From Lithobates sylvaticus (Eukaryota > Chordata > Amphibia > Anura > Ranidae), in contig CM053029.1 in assembly GCA_028564925.1 (NCBI GenBank), forward strand, positions 427,292,303-427,356,302: a stretch of 64,000 nucleotides of DNA, written 5' to 3'. This document shows positions 1-13,800 of the stretch, piece after piece. The position numbers and the translations under genes are program-made. The notes under the pieces are model-generated. The model searched no databases. It had not been told where the DNA came from and was given only the letters and a program-made list of their open reading frames with translations. Position 1 is the stretch's first letter. Each line of letters begins with the position of its first letter.

Positions 1-498
1 CTACATCTTTACTTCAAGTTGGTATACTCTTATGTTTTGTGCCGTATGTTTAGTATCCTTTGCATTCTGATCTTATGTAGATATTTCTTGTCTCTGTCCT
101 TAATACCTTTGTCTGTAGATTTTATTTTATGCTGTCTTCCCCTTTTTTTTTTTACACTTGTAGCCATTCCAATGCTATACCATGCACTTTCACCTTTATA
201 CCCTGGTTGTCTTTACCCATTGTTTCCTGTAGAGTATTGGTGTTCTGTCATCTCTTATGTGTCCTGTACTCCAGTTCCAATTATCCTTTTCTGTTTGGAT
301 ATTGGCACTTCATGGCAGGATGTAGGAGGGGATTCACTGTGCCATAAGACCTGAGGCAATTACGTACACTAAACTTCAGAAAACGCTGAAAGCAAGAGGG
401 CACTGAGACTTTGGAACCCCTTCTTTCACCTACAGATAGATGCTAACTCTTAAAATCCCTTGTATGTTTCTGTCATATTCAAATAATTTTTCTTCCTC
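1..498. other. SLC13A1 intron 4 sequence, nothing recognised
   Basis: T-rich sequence left of the MITE. No SLC13A1 exon 5 (the conserved STIGGLTT region) is found here on the minus strand, and no repeat family is recognised. The open frames are short and unlike known proteins. Confidence 0.5.
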
Positions 499-501
499 TA
501 A

Positions 502-926
502 AGCCCCATACACACAGTCGGATTTTCCCATGGATTCTGTCCTATCGGACAATGTTGTTGTAAAATCCGACCGTGTGTAGGCACCATCGGACAGTGTACG
601 TCGGATTGTCCGACGGACAAAGTCCTATCTCCTGCTGGATAGATTTTTTGACAACAAAGTCCGATCACACCAAATCCGATCGTGTGTAGCGTAGTCCGAC
701 GGACAAAGTGCTACGCATGCTCAGATCACATTACAAGACCAAAGCTATTGGCTACTAGCCTCTACGTAGTCCCGTCGTAGGCAACAAACGTCACCACGTT
801 CAGAATGATCGGATTTTCCGACAACTTTGTCCGACCGTGTGTATGCAACACCAACATCGGACAAAGTACGACGGACATGATCCGACGGACCTGGTCCTCG
901 GATAATCCGCGCGTGTGTATGGGGCT
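502..926. mobile_element. Harbinger-like MITE with TAA target duplication
   Basis: Terminal inverted repeats are AGCCCCATACACAC at the left and its complement GTGTGTATGGGGCT at the right, flanked by TAA at 499-501 and 927-929. The interior repeats the motif CGGACAAAGT / TCCGACGGAC in both orientations and has no coding capacity. A 3-base TWA duplication is typical of the PIF/Harbinger superfamily. It lies in intron 4 of SLC13A1. Confidence 0.85.
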
Positions 927-929
927 TAA

Positions 930-1621
930 CTCTAAACCCTGGTTCAGTTGACTTCTTCTTCTGACTCTTGATCTTCTGTCAGCCACGTGTTTTATTTACA
1001 TAATTTTGTCCTCACTTCCCCCAGCTCTAGGAGCTTCAGCTGTATCAATCACCACAAGACAGAAATGTAAGCCATTCAATTCTATGCTGTAAGGAACATA
1101 CCAGGGTCATTTCAGACTTGCTTTCCATTTTTTATGTTTCCTAGTGTGTTTTGTATGGTGGGTAAATGATGAATATGTTTTGTTGAAACACATTACAAGT
1201 GTACAGCAACAATTCTTTATGGCTGCACTGCTTATGTGGGAAGGTCAGACGCATGTGTGTCCTAAAGTTCAATAATTAATTGTAACTAAAATGTTCCAGC
1301 ATTGCCTAATTTGGTGTTGCTATATAAAAAGAATGCTTTAAGAAAAAACCCTTGTTTTTCCATAGCAGTCAGTCAGTTTACAGCTTTAATTTCTGCAGTC
1401 CAGGTATCAAAATGGCTTGCTACTGGCAATAAAAAGGTTGTGGTCATTTCACTTTTCATACATGAGTACCATTGTCTCTATATTGAAATGTGCAAGATGG
1501 AGAAGATGTGAAGATTTCTTTAGCAAAGATCAAGATATAGGCATAGACATAGACTGATTAACATACAGTTTGATGGCTAGTAATGCACACTGATTTTAGT
1601 TAAATGGGAAATCATATGTAC
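930..1621. other. intron 4 sequence, nothing recognised
   Basis: Ordinary AT-rich intronic sequence between the MITE and exon 4. I see no exon, RNA gene or repeat family. Confidence 0.5.
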
Positions 1622-1809
1622 CTTCAAGTTCAAACACCTCACTGTAAATGCCGTCTGAGGAATTCATTTGCATGGCATCAACTTCTGCCTCAGCATTAAT
1701 GATTTGCTGTGCTACTGCTTCTACGATTGGCATCACCATGGCAGCAGTAGAAGTGTTGCTGAGCCACATGGACAGAAAGCCAGTGCTGAACATAAATCCC
1801 AGCATAAGC
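1622..1809 (-). CDS. SLC13A1: SLC13A1 exon 4
   Basis: The exon begins after the acceptor TTTGCAG, completes the Trp codon, and encodes [36 protein letters not shown] and [15 protein letters not shown]. It ends ELE at a donor reading G|GTACAT. It carries the SNT motif of the sodium/sulfate site. The tail after [12 protein letters not shown] leads into the long variable cytoplasmic loop of the family and is shorter than I recall for mammals. The 3' boundary is therefore the least certain splice site of the four. The next exon is outside the window. Confidence 0.88.
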
Positions 1810-4800
1810 CTGCAAAGTGTGCACACTAGAATTAGCAAGCTAACAATCAATGCATACATGTGTTCTCTTAAAAGATACATATGCTTTAAACAAAGTATTA
1901 TGTTTCCAGGACTATGGTTGTGGACAAAAGACTCTACAAATTAAATCATACTGTATCATGTATCTATATGGGACAGGGGGTCTACCACCCCCCTTACCTG
2001 ATGTACCACCCTATGCAGACTTGTGGGGAGTTCAAAAGACACCTAATTAGTGTTTTACCAGATTTATCAGGTATCAATGTTTTACACCTTAGGACTAGTG
2101 CGTTCTGCCCTTGACTTCATGACCTACTTCAAAATGGCCTTGAAAAAGTACATGTCTCCCTTGTGACCTATCTAACCCAACACCCAATGGAGCGTAGGAA
2201 GTAAAGATTAGAAAAGGATGAAATGGGCTACCTTTCATCCTTCCCTACAAACTCACATAGAAATTTGTTTTCTTTCAACAAGTTTACAGAACAATCACGT
2301 ACAGCTTTAAAGGCCTTGACAAGGGGAAGTAAGGAGGGGATTTAATAGACTTGGAAGCCTCCAGTGTGCTATGTGAGACTGAGGTTCATTAACTTTTAAA
2401 CATACTGCAATAAGGTTTGCATAAGTTCTGAACTTATATGAACTAATATTTCAGCAATTAAGTGCATCCAGGCTAATTAAAGCTGATTTCTGTTGAGTTG
2501 CTATGGATTAGTGCTCATGAAATTCCTAATGTTACATACGTAATGCCTTAGGAAGACCCCTACACACATTAGAACCTATGAAAACGCATGGCTATTTGTT
2601 ACCTTACCTTATATTCATACCCTGTTGTCTGCTTACTTTTGATTTTGTGATAGACTACCTTGGTCATTTACATTGTTCAGATGTTATGAATATGTCAGCG
2701 TGTGACATGTGAAAACTTACCAGCCAGGATTGACGCCCACCAACATCACCATTCTTAAGGCTATTCTTTTGTGCAAGTTCCATTTTTCTATTGAGGTTGC
2801 CAAACAAATGACCCCCGTCAACAACAAATGGAAGTCTTTGAAATACGTGGATGCAATCTGAGAAACAATTTAATATTTTAGAGTGCTAGAATTTCCATCA
2901 AAGACATCTTTTCTAACAATTATTTGTATTTAAAATGAAAACACATCAAACATTTTTAAACACACAGATCCACGTCCTGTCAGGGGAGAGGAGACAGATT
3001 GTGTGTTCCTAGTATATAGGAACACCGATCAGTCTCCTCCCCTAGTCAGTCCCATCCCCCCACAGTTAGAATCACTCCCTAGGTAACACATTTAACCCCT
3101 TGCTCGCCCCCTAGTCTTAACTCCTTCCCTGCCAGTGACATTTCTACACTAATCAGTGCATATTTATAGCACTGATCACTGTATAAATGTCAATGGTCTC
3201 AAAATAGTGTCAAAAATCAGTCCGCCGCAATGTCACAGTCATGATAAAAATCTCAGATCACCGCCATTACTAGTAAAAAAAAAAAATAATAATAAAAATT
3301 CCATAAATCTATCCCCTATTTTGTAGGCGCTATAACTTGACTAACTATAAAATGCGATTTTTTTTTTTTACCAAAAATATGTAGAAGAATACATATCGGT
3401 CTAAACTGAGGAAACTATTTTATTTATTTTTTTAAATTTGGGATATTTATTATAGCAAAAAGTAAAAAACATTGAGTTTTTTTCAAACTTGTCGCTCTTT
3501 TTCTGTTTATAGCGCAAAAAATAAAAAACGCAGAGGTGATCAAAAGCCACCAAAAGAAAGCTCTATTCATTTGGGTAAAATGTTGCATGACCGTGCAGTT
3601 GTTATTCAAAATGTTACAGCGCTGAAAACTGAAAATTGGCCTGGGCAGGAAGGGGGTAAAAATGCCCTGTATTGAAGTGGTTAACAATCATTAGATGTGG
3701 TGGCTGCATGAGTTTTTTTAAGGCCTTTTCCTCTGTTAACACCTGGTGATCTGGCCAGTAACACACCTCCTGTACTAGAGTGCCTACACTCTGGATGAAC
3801 GAGCACCCTCCCTTTGGACAGCATCATTGTCAGTCTGGGGGAAGTGGAGAGTTAGAGGTACTAGCAGATTTAGATATACTAACAAATTGAAGCCAAACTC
3901 CAGCTCATACTTTATAAGCTGTTGTAACAAACTTTTTTTTTCCTTTAGGGATGAAGATTTTACAAAAAAGCTGAAGATTTTTTTAGCATATCTGCTAGTG
4001 TTAAATGGTTTGTCTCATCTCTGCAACTTATACATTCTAATGGAGAGCTTGTTTTTTAAAAAAAACAACAGACTTACTGGCTGGCTCACAAGATGAAAAT
4101 AGAAGAAAGAAAGCCCTAAAAAAGAAAATGAATGCAGCCATCACATCTAAGAAGCTGCAATATAACAAATGTTTGCTTTAATACTGTTAATACTGTTATG
4201 TGAACTGTTTAATACTACTATAAAAAGAAGGAGGACTGCACTTACGGATTTAGATGGTAGAATCCCGAACAATGGAAACATTAGGGCTGGGATAAAAGCT
4301 GTGACAGACAGAGGCAAAGCTTCCGACAGCCAGAAGATAGCCACTACAAACAGTACATATGCACATTCTGCCTCCTGTAACAAGAGAAGCACAAGATGAG
4401 GGTTACATGGAATCCTCCGTAAAGGTGTTTTTTTTCCTATAAAGGGATTCAGACACAAATGAAAAAAGACGTATGGAAATCAGAAAAACAAAGAAATCAT
4501 ACTCACCTAGATGGCTGCAGCACTGATCCCATCTACATCTGTTCTCCACCTTCTCTAAGACCGAGAACTGAGCAATCAAACACAGCTGATCGCTCAGCTC
4601 GCAGTCTTCAGCCTGCAGAGAGCTGCTGACTTGTCACTTACCATCTCTCTGCTCTGCCCCTCCAGCACTTACTGGAGAGCTTGGCTGTTGAGGGGGCCGG
4701 AGCAGCTGGATCAGCCTCTCAGCAGCTTGCAGCTCTGCATGCAAACCAATAAGCGTCCAGGTTTTATTGTCAAAGCTTAATTGAACAAGATAGAGTTAGA

Positions 4801-7800
4801 TGTTAATTGGCTACCACGCACAGCTGCACCAGATTTGTACACATTCCTCCCAACTTTTTGAGATGGAAACGAGGGACACCCATTAGCAAAAGTATGTGGG
4901 CATAGGAAACACCCCCGGCCACACCCTCTTAAAGGAGAATTAAAATGATTAGTTAAACTCACTAGTGCTTTTTTACCACTACTATTCCTTTACACTGGCT
5001 TTTGAATTTTACAAATGTAGCAATTTAGAAATAGGGTGAAAGGTTTTGCACCTTAAAACACTTTTTGAAAGATAAATAGTGCATTTTATATACAACTATA
5101 TAGATCAGACCAAAATGAGGGACAAATGAAGAGGAAAAAGGGCAAGAGGGACATTTTTCCAAATCAGGGAAAGTCCCTTGAAATCAGAACTATGTATACA
5201 TATACAGTATATATATACAGTACATAATATATATATTGTAGAGATAGATAGATAGTTTTTGTTTGATATGATAAGGTGATTAAAGTGAATGCAGCTTCAT
5301 TTAATTCACTAGGCAAAGTGAAAATGTTCTACTTCTTTAGTAAATCAACCCCAGCATGTGTATACAGTCATGGGACATATTTATAAGCAATAAATGTAAC
5401 ATTTAACATATATTTACTGAAGGTGATTAATTACTGTAATTTAAAACACATGCACCATAAGCTAAGCAGGGCAATAACTTCTCTGCAGGATGTGGAAACC
5501 TTGCAAAAAGATCTGAAACAAATTAATGGGGTGGGCAACTACATGGAAAATGAGGTTCAATGTAGAAAAATGTAAAATAATGCATTTAGGTGGCAAAAAT
5601 ATGAATGCAATTTATACACTGGGGGAGAACCTCCTGGGGGAATCTAGGATGGAAAAGGACCTGGGGGTCCTAGTAGATGATAGGCTCAGCAATGGCATGC
5701 AATGCCAAGCTGCTGCTAACAAAGCAAAAAGAACATTGGCATGCATTAAAAAGGGGATTAATTCCAGAGATAAAACGATAATTCTCCTGCTCTACAAGAC
5801 TCTGGTAAGGCCACACCTAGAGTATACTGTCTAGTTCTGGGCACCAGTCCTCAGGAAGGATGTGCTAGAAATGGAGCGAGTACAAAGAAGGGCAACAAAG
5901 CTAATAAAGGGTCTGGAGGATATTAGTTATGAAGAAAGGTTACGAGCACTGAACTTATTCTCTCTGGAGAAGAGACGCTTGAGATGGGATATGATTTCAA
6001 ATTACAAATACCGTACTGGTGACCCCACAATAGGGATAAAACTTTTTTTGCAGAAGGGAGTTTAACAAGATTCTTGGCCACTCATTAAAATTTGAGGAAA
6101 ATAGGTTTAACCTTAAACTACGTAGAGGGTTCTTTACTTTAAAAGCGGCAAAGGATGTGGAATTCCCTTCCACAGGCGGTGGTCTCGGGGGGGGCATTGA
6201 TAGTTTCAAGAAACTATTGGATAAGCACCTGAACGAACGCAACATACAGGGATATACAATGTAATACTGACATATAATCACACACATAGGTTGGACTTGA
6301 TGGACGTGTGTCTTTTTTCGACCTCACCTACTATGTAACTATATGTAACTATGTAACTATGCACCAGAAAGATAAATCTGCAGTGAATATAGTTAGTCTG
6401 TTTGAAAAAAGTCCATCTAGTTCAACCAATAAAAAGAGGAAAACAAAAAAAAAAACTACATTTTTTACAATCCTATATACACACAATCTCATACCCACAA
6501 TTGATCCAAAGGAAGGTAAAAAAAAACAGCAAAGCATAAACCAATTTTCTCCAGTGGGGGAAAAAATTCCTTCCTGATCCCTCAATAGACAATTGGATAT
6601 TCCCTGGATCAACTTTCACAACTTTATAAATATACCCCGTAAAGTAATACAATAAATATATCATGTAATCCATATTTGTGTGCAAAAGCAAAACCAAAAT
6701 TGACACTGATCATATCGCTAGGCTATATATATTCAAATATTTACATATTCGTCACAAGCAGTAAATGAGCTTTAAATTAAGCCCTTACTGACCTCTGCAT
6801 TTACAGCTAATGTGGAACAATTTATCCTTGAAGTTCACAACAATAGCACTGAAATGATTAAAGTCACTCTGTCAGTATCTGTAATATAAACCCAGAACAG
6901 GAGGTCTGGGAAGGAGGAGAATTACTGCAGTACTTCAGATGTGAACTTGAGAATGAATTGTTCCACAGCATCTATATAAATTAGTGAGAGTTTTAAAACT
7001 CATTTACTATTTATTTAATATATGTAAACATTGTAATGTTCATAGCTTGACCAGAGGTTTATTCCCTTTAAAGAACCTTTCTTTCAGTTCCATTTAAAAT
7101 GTTATCTGACAGTTTCCCAGTCGAAGGAAATGTGTGCACCTATTCTTTCCCTGTAGTATTCCTGCTCCCAAGAGTTGCTTTTTGACCTTTGCTGGCATTC
7201 TTCTCAAATCTGCAGAAAAACTTGCTGACATCATGCTTATTGACAGGGTGTAATTACGTAGTTTGACATACCTAGCTTTGTTGAAATCAAAAGAGCAGAT
7301 AGAGCATTCAAAGCAGCTTAAAATAAATGTATTTTGTTTTAGTAAGCATGTGTTTTCATAGCAATCTTTTAGGTTATTATTAAAGAAAACCTTTCATTGT
7401 TACATATTGAGATATTGAATTTATTTACATTTAAAAGCTGGTTCGTTTAACCCCTTGCCGACCGGCTCACGCCGATATACATTGGCAGAAGGGCACGTAC
7501 AGGCATATTAACGTACCCGTACGTTGCCCTTTAACCTCCCTGGCGGTATTCCCGAGTCTGGCTAGGGTTGAGTTTTTTCTACCAGGAGCGGTAACCCCGA
7601 GCCAGACTTGGGCTAGCGTTGCAGGATACAGGGGGAAGTTACTTACCTTTTCCCCTGGATCCTGCAATGTCTCCCCGCTGTGTGTGCGAGCCGTCTGCTC
7701 GTTCGATTCACACAGTACCCGAATGCCGCTGATCTCCATCTTACAGATTACAGTACTGTATACAAAAAATACACAACCCCTTTGTCCCTAGTGGTCTGCC

Positions 7801-10800
7801 CAGTGCCCTGCATGTCATTTTATATAATAAAAAGATTTTTTTTCTGCCTGGAAACTGGAGATTGTCCATAGCAGCCAAAAAGTGTCCCTTTATGTCAAAA
7901 GTGGTTTTAGACCAGCTAGAAAACACCGATAAAAAATTAGAATCACAATTTATCATCAAACAATAAATTTTAATGACAGCGACTATTCTGCAACTGAACA
8001 AATTTCAGTGTTTTTGTTTTGATTACATTATTGAATCATTTTTTTATATATTTTTATTATATTATAATTTATGATTTTGTGTTTCAAACTTATCATACCC
8101 GGGATGTCTACTAGACTCTGGTTCGGACAGATTTAAGTGAGTTATTCATAAGAATTGCATGCCTACAATATAAAAACGCCAAATTTCCATGCAAAATAAT
8201 TGTACCGCTTTCAGCACTAAATTCCGGACAGAATCATACCGCCAGGGAGGTTAAGATGCGGCATTGTGGGTGCGCTGCCGCGAGTGAGATCACGGGTCCC
8301 GTGGACTCGATGTCCGCGGGGATACCCACGATCGTCTCGCGGAGAGGAAGAACAGGGAAATGTTGATGTAAACAAGTATTTCCCCATTCTTCCTAGTGAC
8401 AGGACACTGATCACAGCTCCCTGTGATCGGGAGCGGTGATTAGTGTCGTGTCACACGTAGCCCCCCCCCACAGTTAGAATCACTCCCTAGGACATACTTT
8501 ACCCCTGCAGCGCCCCCTTCTGGTTAACCCCTTCACTGCCAGTCACATTTCCACAGTAATCAGTGCATTTTAAATTCTGCTGTATAAATGTGAATGGTCC
8601 CAAAAAAGTGTTAGATTTGTCTGCCATAATGTCGTAGTCATGATAAAAATCACAGAACGCCGCCACTACTAGTAAAAAAAAAAATTATTAATAAAAATGC
8701 CATAAAACTATCCCCTATTTTGTAGACGCTATAAGTTTTGCGCAAACCAATCAAAAATGCTTATTGCGATTTTTTTGAACCAAAAATATGTAGAAGAATA
8801 TGTATCGGCCTAAATTGAGGAAAAAAAATGTTTTTTATATATTTTTGGGGGATATTTATTATAGCAAAAAGTAAAAAATATTGTGTTTTTTTCAAAATTG
8901 TCACTCTTTTTTTGTGTATAGCGCAAAAAATAAAAACCGCATAGGTGATCAAATACCATTAAAAGAAAGCTCTATTTGTGGGAAAAAAAGGACATAAATT
9001 TTGTTTGGGAGCCATGTTGCATGACAATTCTCAGTTAAAGCGTCGCAGTGCCGAATCGCAAAAAAAACACTCTGGTCTTTGGCCAGCCAAATGGTCCAGG
9101 GCTGAAGGGGTTAATGGACAGAATATTCCTATTGACATGGCTCATAACATTGTGAAGGTGCCACTTTTATCCTGGGAAAACGGCAAAGGAAAAGGTGTGA
9201 GAGGAACCAAAAATGAGGCAGTCGGGCAGGTGTGCTGGCAAGACTGAGAGGGCAAGAACATAGACCCCCTCAGCATAGCCTTCTTTTAACAAATGCTAGG
9301 TCTCATGCTCCATAGATGGATGAACTGCAATTACAGATCGCTACACATTAATACCTTTGCAGGTGTTATGGCTTAATTAGCTGATTAGAGTGGGACACTT
9401 TGCACCTAGAATATTGCACCTTTTCACAATATTCTAACTTTCTGAGATTGTGGATTTGGGGTTTTCATGAGTTTTCATGAGCTGTAAGCCATAATCATCA
9501 CAATTACGACAAATCACGGCTTGAACTATTTTACTTTGCATGTAATGCGTTTATCTCATATATTAGTTTCACCTTTTAAGTTGCATTAATGAAATAAATG
9601 AACTTTTTCACGATATTTAAATTTTTCGAGTATCACCTGTAGTCTGGTTGAAAACTATTGTGTGGTGATTATAACAGAGACTTGGCTTCGTACTAAGATA
9701 CTGCTATTCAGCTAACCGATCGGACTCGCCATTGAAAGGATAGAACCAGGGATCTGGGGAAGAGTGCTTGGTATACAGACAGCAAGACTTTTGATAACTA
9801 TTGTTCCTTAGATCTAGAATATCTGGTAGTGAAATGTAGACCTTTTTACTTGCCAAGAGAGTTCACAGCGGTATACATTATATTTATTTATAGACTGCCA
9901 GATGCAAATGCAGCAGTGGCTTTGGATTCGCTGGTGAAAGCTATAGATAAAATTCAATGTACACAACCTGATGGGGTACTGGTGATTGCTGGAGACTTCA
10001 ATCATGCAAAATTGGGGTCCGTGCTCCCAGGACTCCATCAATTTGTGAGATGTGCTACGAGAGCTGGGAATACGTTAGATATGTTTTTTCTAATATCAAG
10101 GAAGCTTATAGAACTATTGCCTTACTGCATCTTGGTCAGTCTAACCATCTCACTCTCTTTCTTATTCCATTGTACATCCCCATTAGGTAAAGAAGGGCAC
10201 CAGAGGTTAAGGAGACAAGGACGTGGCCAGTTGGTTCTCTTGAGCAGTTGTAGGACTGCTTCGAGAGGACCAACTGGGACATATTTGAAAAGCAGGACCT
10301 AAATGTGTATACTGATGTGGTGTTGAGTTACATACAAACCTGTGTAAATAATGTCACAGTGGGTAAACACATCATGGTTTTCTCTAATCAGAAGCCCTGG
10401 ATGACAAAGAGGGTTCAGTGTCTCCTGAAAGAACGGATAGTGCTTTTAAGAGTGGGGAAAGGACAAAGTATAGAGAGGCCAGGGCGAAGTTAAGAAGTAT
10501 AAAAGAGGCTAAAACTGATTATAAAAGTAAAATCGAGGAATATTTTAAGGGAAACAACCCACGAGAGGGCTGGAAAGGGCTTCAGCACATTCTTAACCAG
10601 AGGGAGAGTAAGAACACAGATGCAAAGACAAGTATTCAACTTGCTGAGGAACAAAACAGTTTCTTTGCACATTTTGAGGTCATAGATTCTCAGGAAACTT
10701 ATTATTCAGAGTCTGATTTTTATGACATTGCGCCTCTTGTGCAAGAACACGAGGTGCGACATTCAAGTCAGTCGACATTCAAGTCTGTAAATACTAGGAA

Positions 10801-13800
10801 AGCAGAAGGCCCGATGGTATCCCAGGGAGGGTCATTAAGGCCACTTTCACACTGAAGCGCTTTTCAGGCGCTTTCACGCTAAAAACAGCGTCTAAAAAGC
10901 TCACGAAAACTTATTTCCATTAAAATCAATGAACACTTTCACACTGGGGCAGTGTGCTGGCAGGGCTGTGAAAAACTCCCCTCCCCATTGAAATGAATGG
11001 AAAGCTCTCAAAAGCGCCTGAAAAGCTCTTCAAAAGCGCTCAGTGTTTTTACTGGCAGTTTAGAAGCGGCTCAGTGTGAAAGTGGTCTAAAGCATATGCA
11101 GATCAACTAGCAGGTGTCTTTACTAAGATACTTAATCAATCATTATCATTAGCTGTAGTTCCAACCTGCTTAAAATCAACTATTGTTACTCCAATCCCCA
11201 AAACCACAAATGTAGATAGTTTAAAAGACCAGAGGGCTATTGTGTTAACCTCGGTAGTTATGAAATGCTTTGAGAGAGTGGTGCTAGAGCATATTAAAAT
11301 AGCCTTACCAGACAACCTCGATCCTCATCAGTTTGCTTACAGGGCAAACAGAAGCACACAGGATGCCATTGCCCTTGAATTGGGTGGGGCTGTAAGTCAT
11401 CTTGAGTCCCCTGAAAACTATGTAATACCGTAATTCCGGATTTACTAGTTGCTAAAATGCTGAAGTTGAAGTTGCCAGGGTCCCTTTGGTTGTGGACAAG
11501 GGACTTTCTGATGAAAAGCCCACAAGTGGTCCGACTAGGTAAATACAGTATGTCTCCTCTGAGTGCATTACCAGCAAAGGAGTGCCACAAGGCTGTGTAC
11601 TGAGTCCTCGCCTCTACTCATTATACATTCATGACTGTGCTCCCTACTTCCCAACAAATAAAAACAAAGGATTCGCCCTGGGACTTTAAATGAAGTGGGT
11701 ACCGTTTCCGCCAGTAAACATAACAGTAGTAAATATAGTATATTATTTATTTAAGTACAATTGTTTACATGCATAGATAACACCAACAGTTGCCAATTAA
11801 AAGAGATACATAAGCAAGGAGTATTGGTACATAAATGTAGTAGTAGTCATAGTACACGGGCATCATACTTCCCGACTAGTTTCGCGAGATCCAGCTCGCT
11901 CTTCAGGGGTGGATGTGTGTAACAATGTACCTAGGATAAAAAAATATATATGTTTGGCAATATGGCACAGTATTAGTTATAAAGGCACAGGGTAGGAGGG
12001 GTTGTGGGTCCCCATACTCACCACTGAGCTTGACCACCACCTGCTAGTATCCCCTTGCTATCCTATGTTTTCCACCATTTCCATGTCCTTACCATCCTTG
12101 ACCCAGGCCTTTTACTTAGATATACATATCTTTATGCCAATACTCATTGATTCTACTTTACTACTTTAGATGCCTGATAAACATATTTATGTTTATACTC
12201 TTTATGGACTAACGAGGTTTCTAGGGATACATCACTACACACACACATTCACACAATCACAGTTCACCTCTCTTTCCTTGCCTATATTGTCCTCTGCCAG
12301 TATCCATCTGCTATCCTACGTTTCTAATCATCTTTATATCCCTACCACCTTTGGCCCAGGCCTTTCATTCATGCATACATATTTTTATGCTAATACTGAT
12401 TGATTCTACTTTACTACTTCAGATGCCTGACAAACATACTTATGTTCACAGCCTATACTTTATATGGACTAATGAGGTCTCTAGGGATACATCACTACAC
12501 CTATGCCATGCCTGCTCTCCGTTTGGCTCCTGGTGGGGTCCCATCTGACTCCGCTCCCTCAGCTCCCTGGGGAGGCACCTGCTGCCGTCATCTTGGAGCC
12601 GCACACTTGGAGCCATGGTCAAGCTCAGTGGTGAGTATGGGGACCCACAACCCCTCCTACCCTGTGCCTTTATAACTAATACTGTGCCATATTGCCAAAC
12701 ATATATATTTTTTCATCCTAGGTACATTGTTACACACATCCACCCCTGAAGAGCGAGCTGGATCTCGCAAAACTAGTTGGGTAGTATGATGCCGTGTACT
12801 ATGACTACTACTACATTTATGTACCAATACTCCTTGTTTATGTATCTCTTTTAATTGGCAACTGTTGGTGTTATCTATGCATGTAAACAATTGTACTTGA
12901 ATAAATCATATACTATATTTACTACTGTTATGTTTACTGGCGGAAACGGTACCCACTTCATTTAAAATCTTGTGGGCTTTTCACCAGAAAGTCCCTTGTC
13001 CACAACCAAAGGGACCCTGGCAACTTCAACTTCAGCATTTTAGCAACTACGACGAAGAGTCGTAGAGTACGAAGAGTATTACAGGAAAGAGGTTGAAAGA
13101 ATTGTAGAGGGGTGTGAGGACAACAACCTGTTTCTAAACACAGGGAAAACAAAGGAAGTGATATTAGATTTTAGGAGGAAAAAATCTGACTTGGCACCAT
13201 TGTATATTAAAGTGGAATTAGTGGAGCGAGTCCCTGTTTTTAAGTTTTTAGGTGTTCACATCACAGAGAATTTAACTTGGTCAGCGAATGTGAGAGCAGT
13301 TATTAAAAAGTGTCAGCAACGCTTATATTTACTGCGACTCCTTAGGAAACATGGTTTAGGTAAAAATATCCTAGAGTCCTTTTACCGGTCGTCTATTGAA
13401 AGTGTGCTGACTTATTGTAATTTGGCCTGGTACTCTAACTGTATGTTAGTAGAAAAGGCTGCTCTCCGGAGAGTCTTAAACATTGCACAAAGAGTTGTGG
13501 GCTGTAAGTTTGTCTCTATTGACCAAATTTATCAGTTCAGCTGTGTTGGCAGATTTGTCCCACACTGGACATCATCTTTTTGAACTGCTGCCATCTGGCA
13601 GACAGGAATATTAGGGTGAGGACAAACCATTTCAGGGAAGGTTTTTTCCAAGAGCCATTAGGTCGATGGATGAGTTTTTTTAACATGAATATATAGACAG
13701 TAGTGATGACTAGGTATCTGCTGTGACAACAGTGGTACGGGGACTAATAAATAATAAAAGAAATGGCCGCACTCCGTATTCGGTCAAAATTCTATTTTAT

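Noticed and set aside
1-1600. SLC13A1 exon 5
   Set aside because: The strongly conserved STIGGLTTITGTSTN region was looked for on the minus strand and not found; it must lie left of the window.
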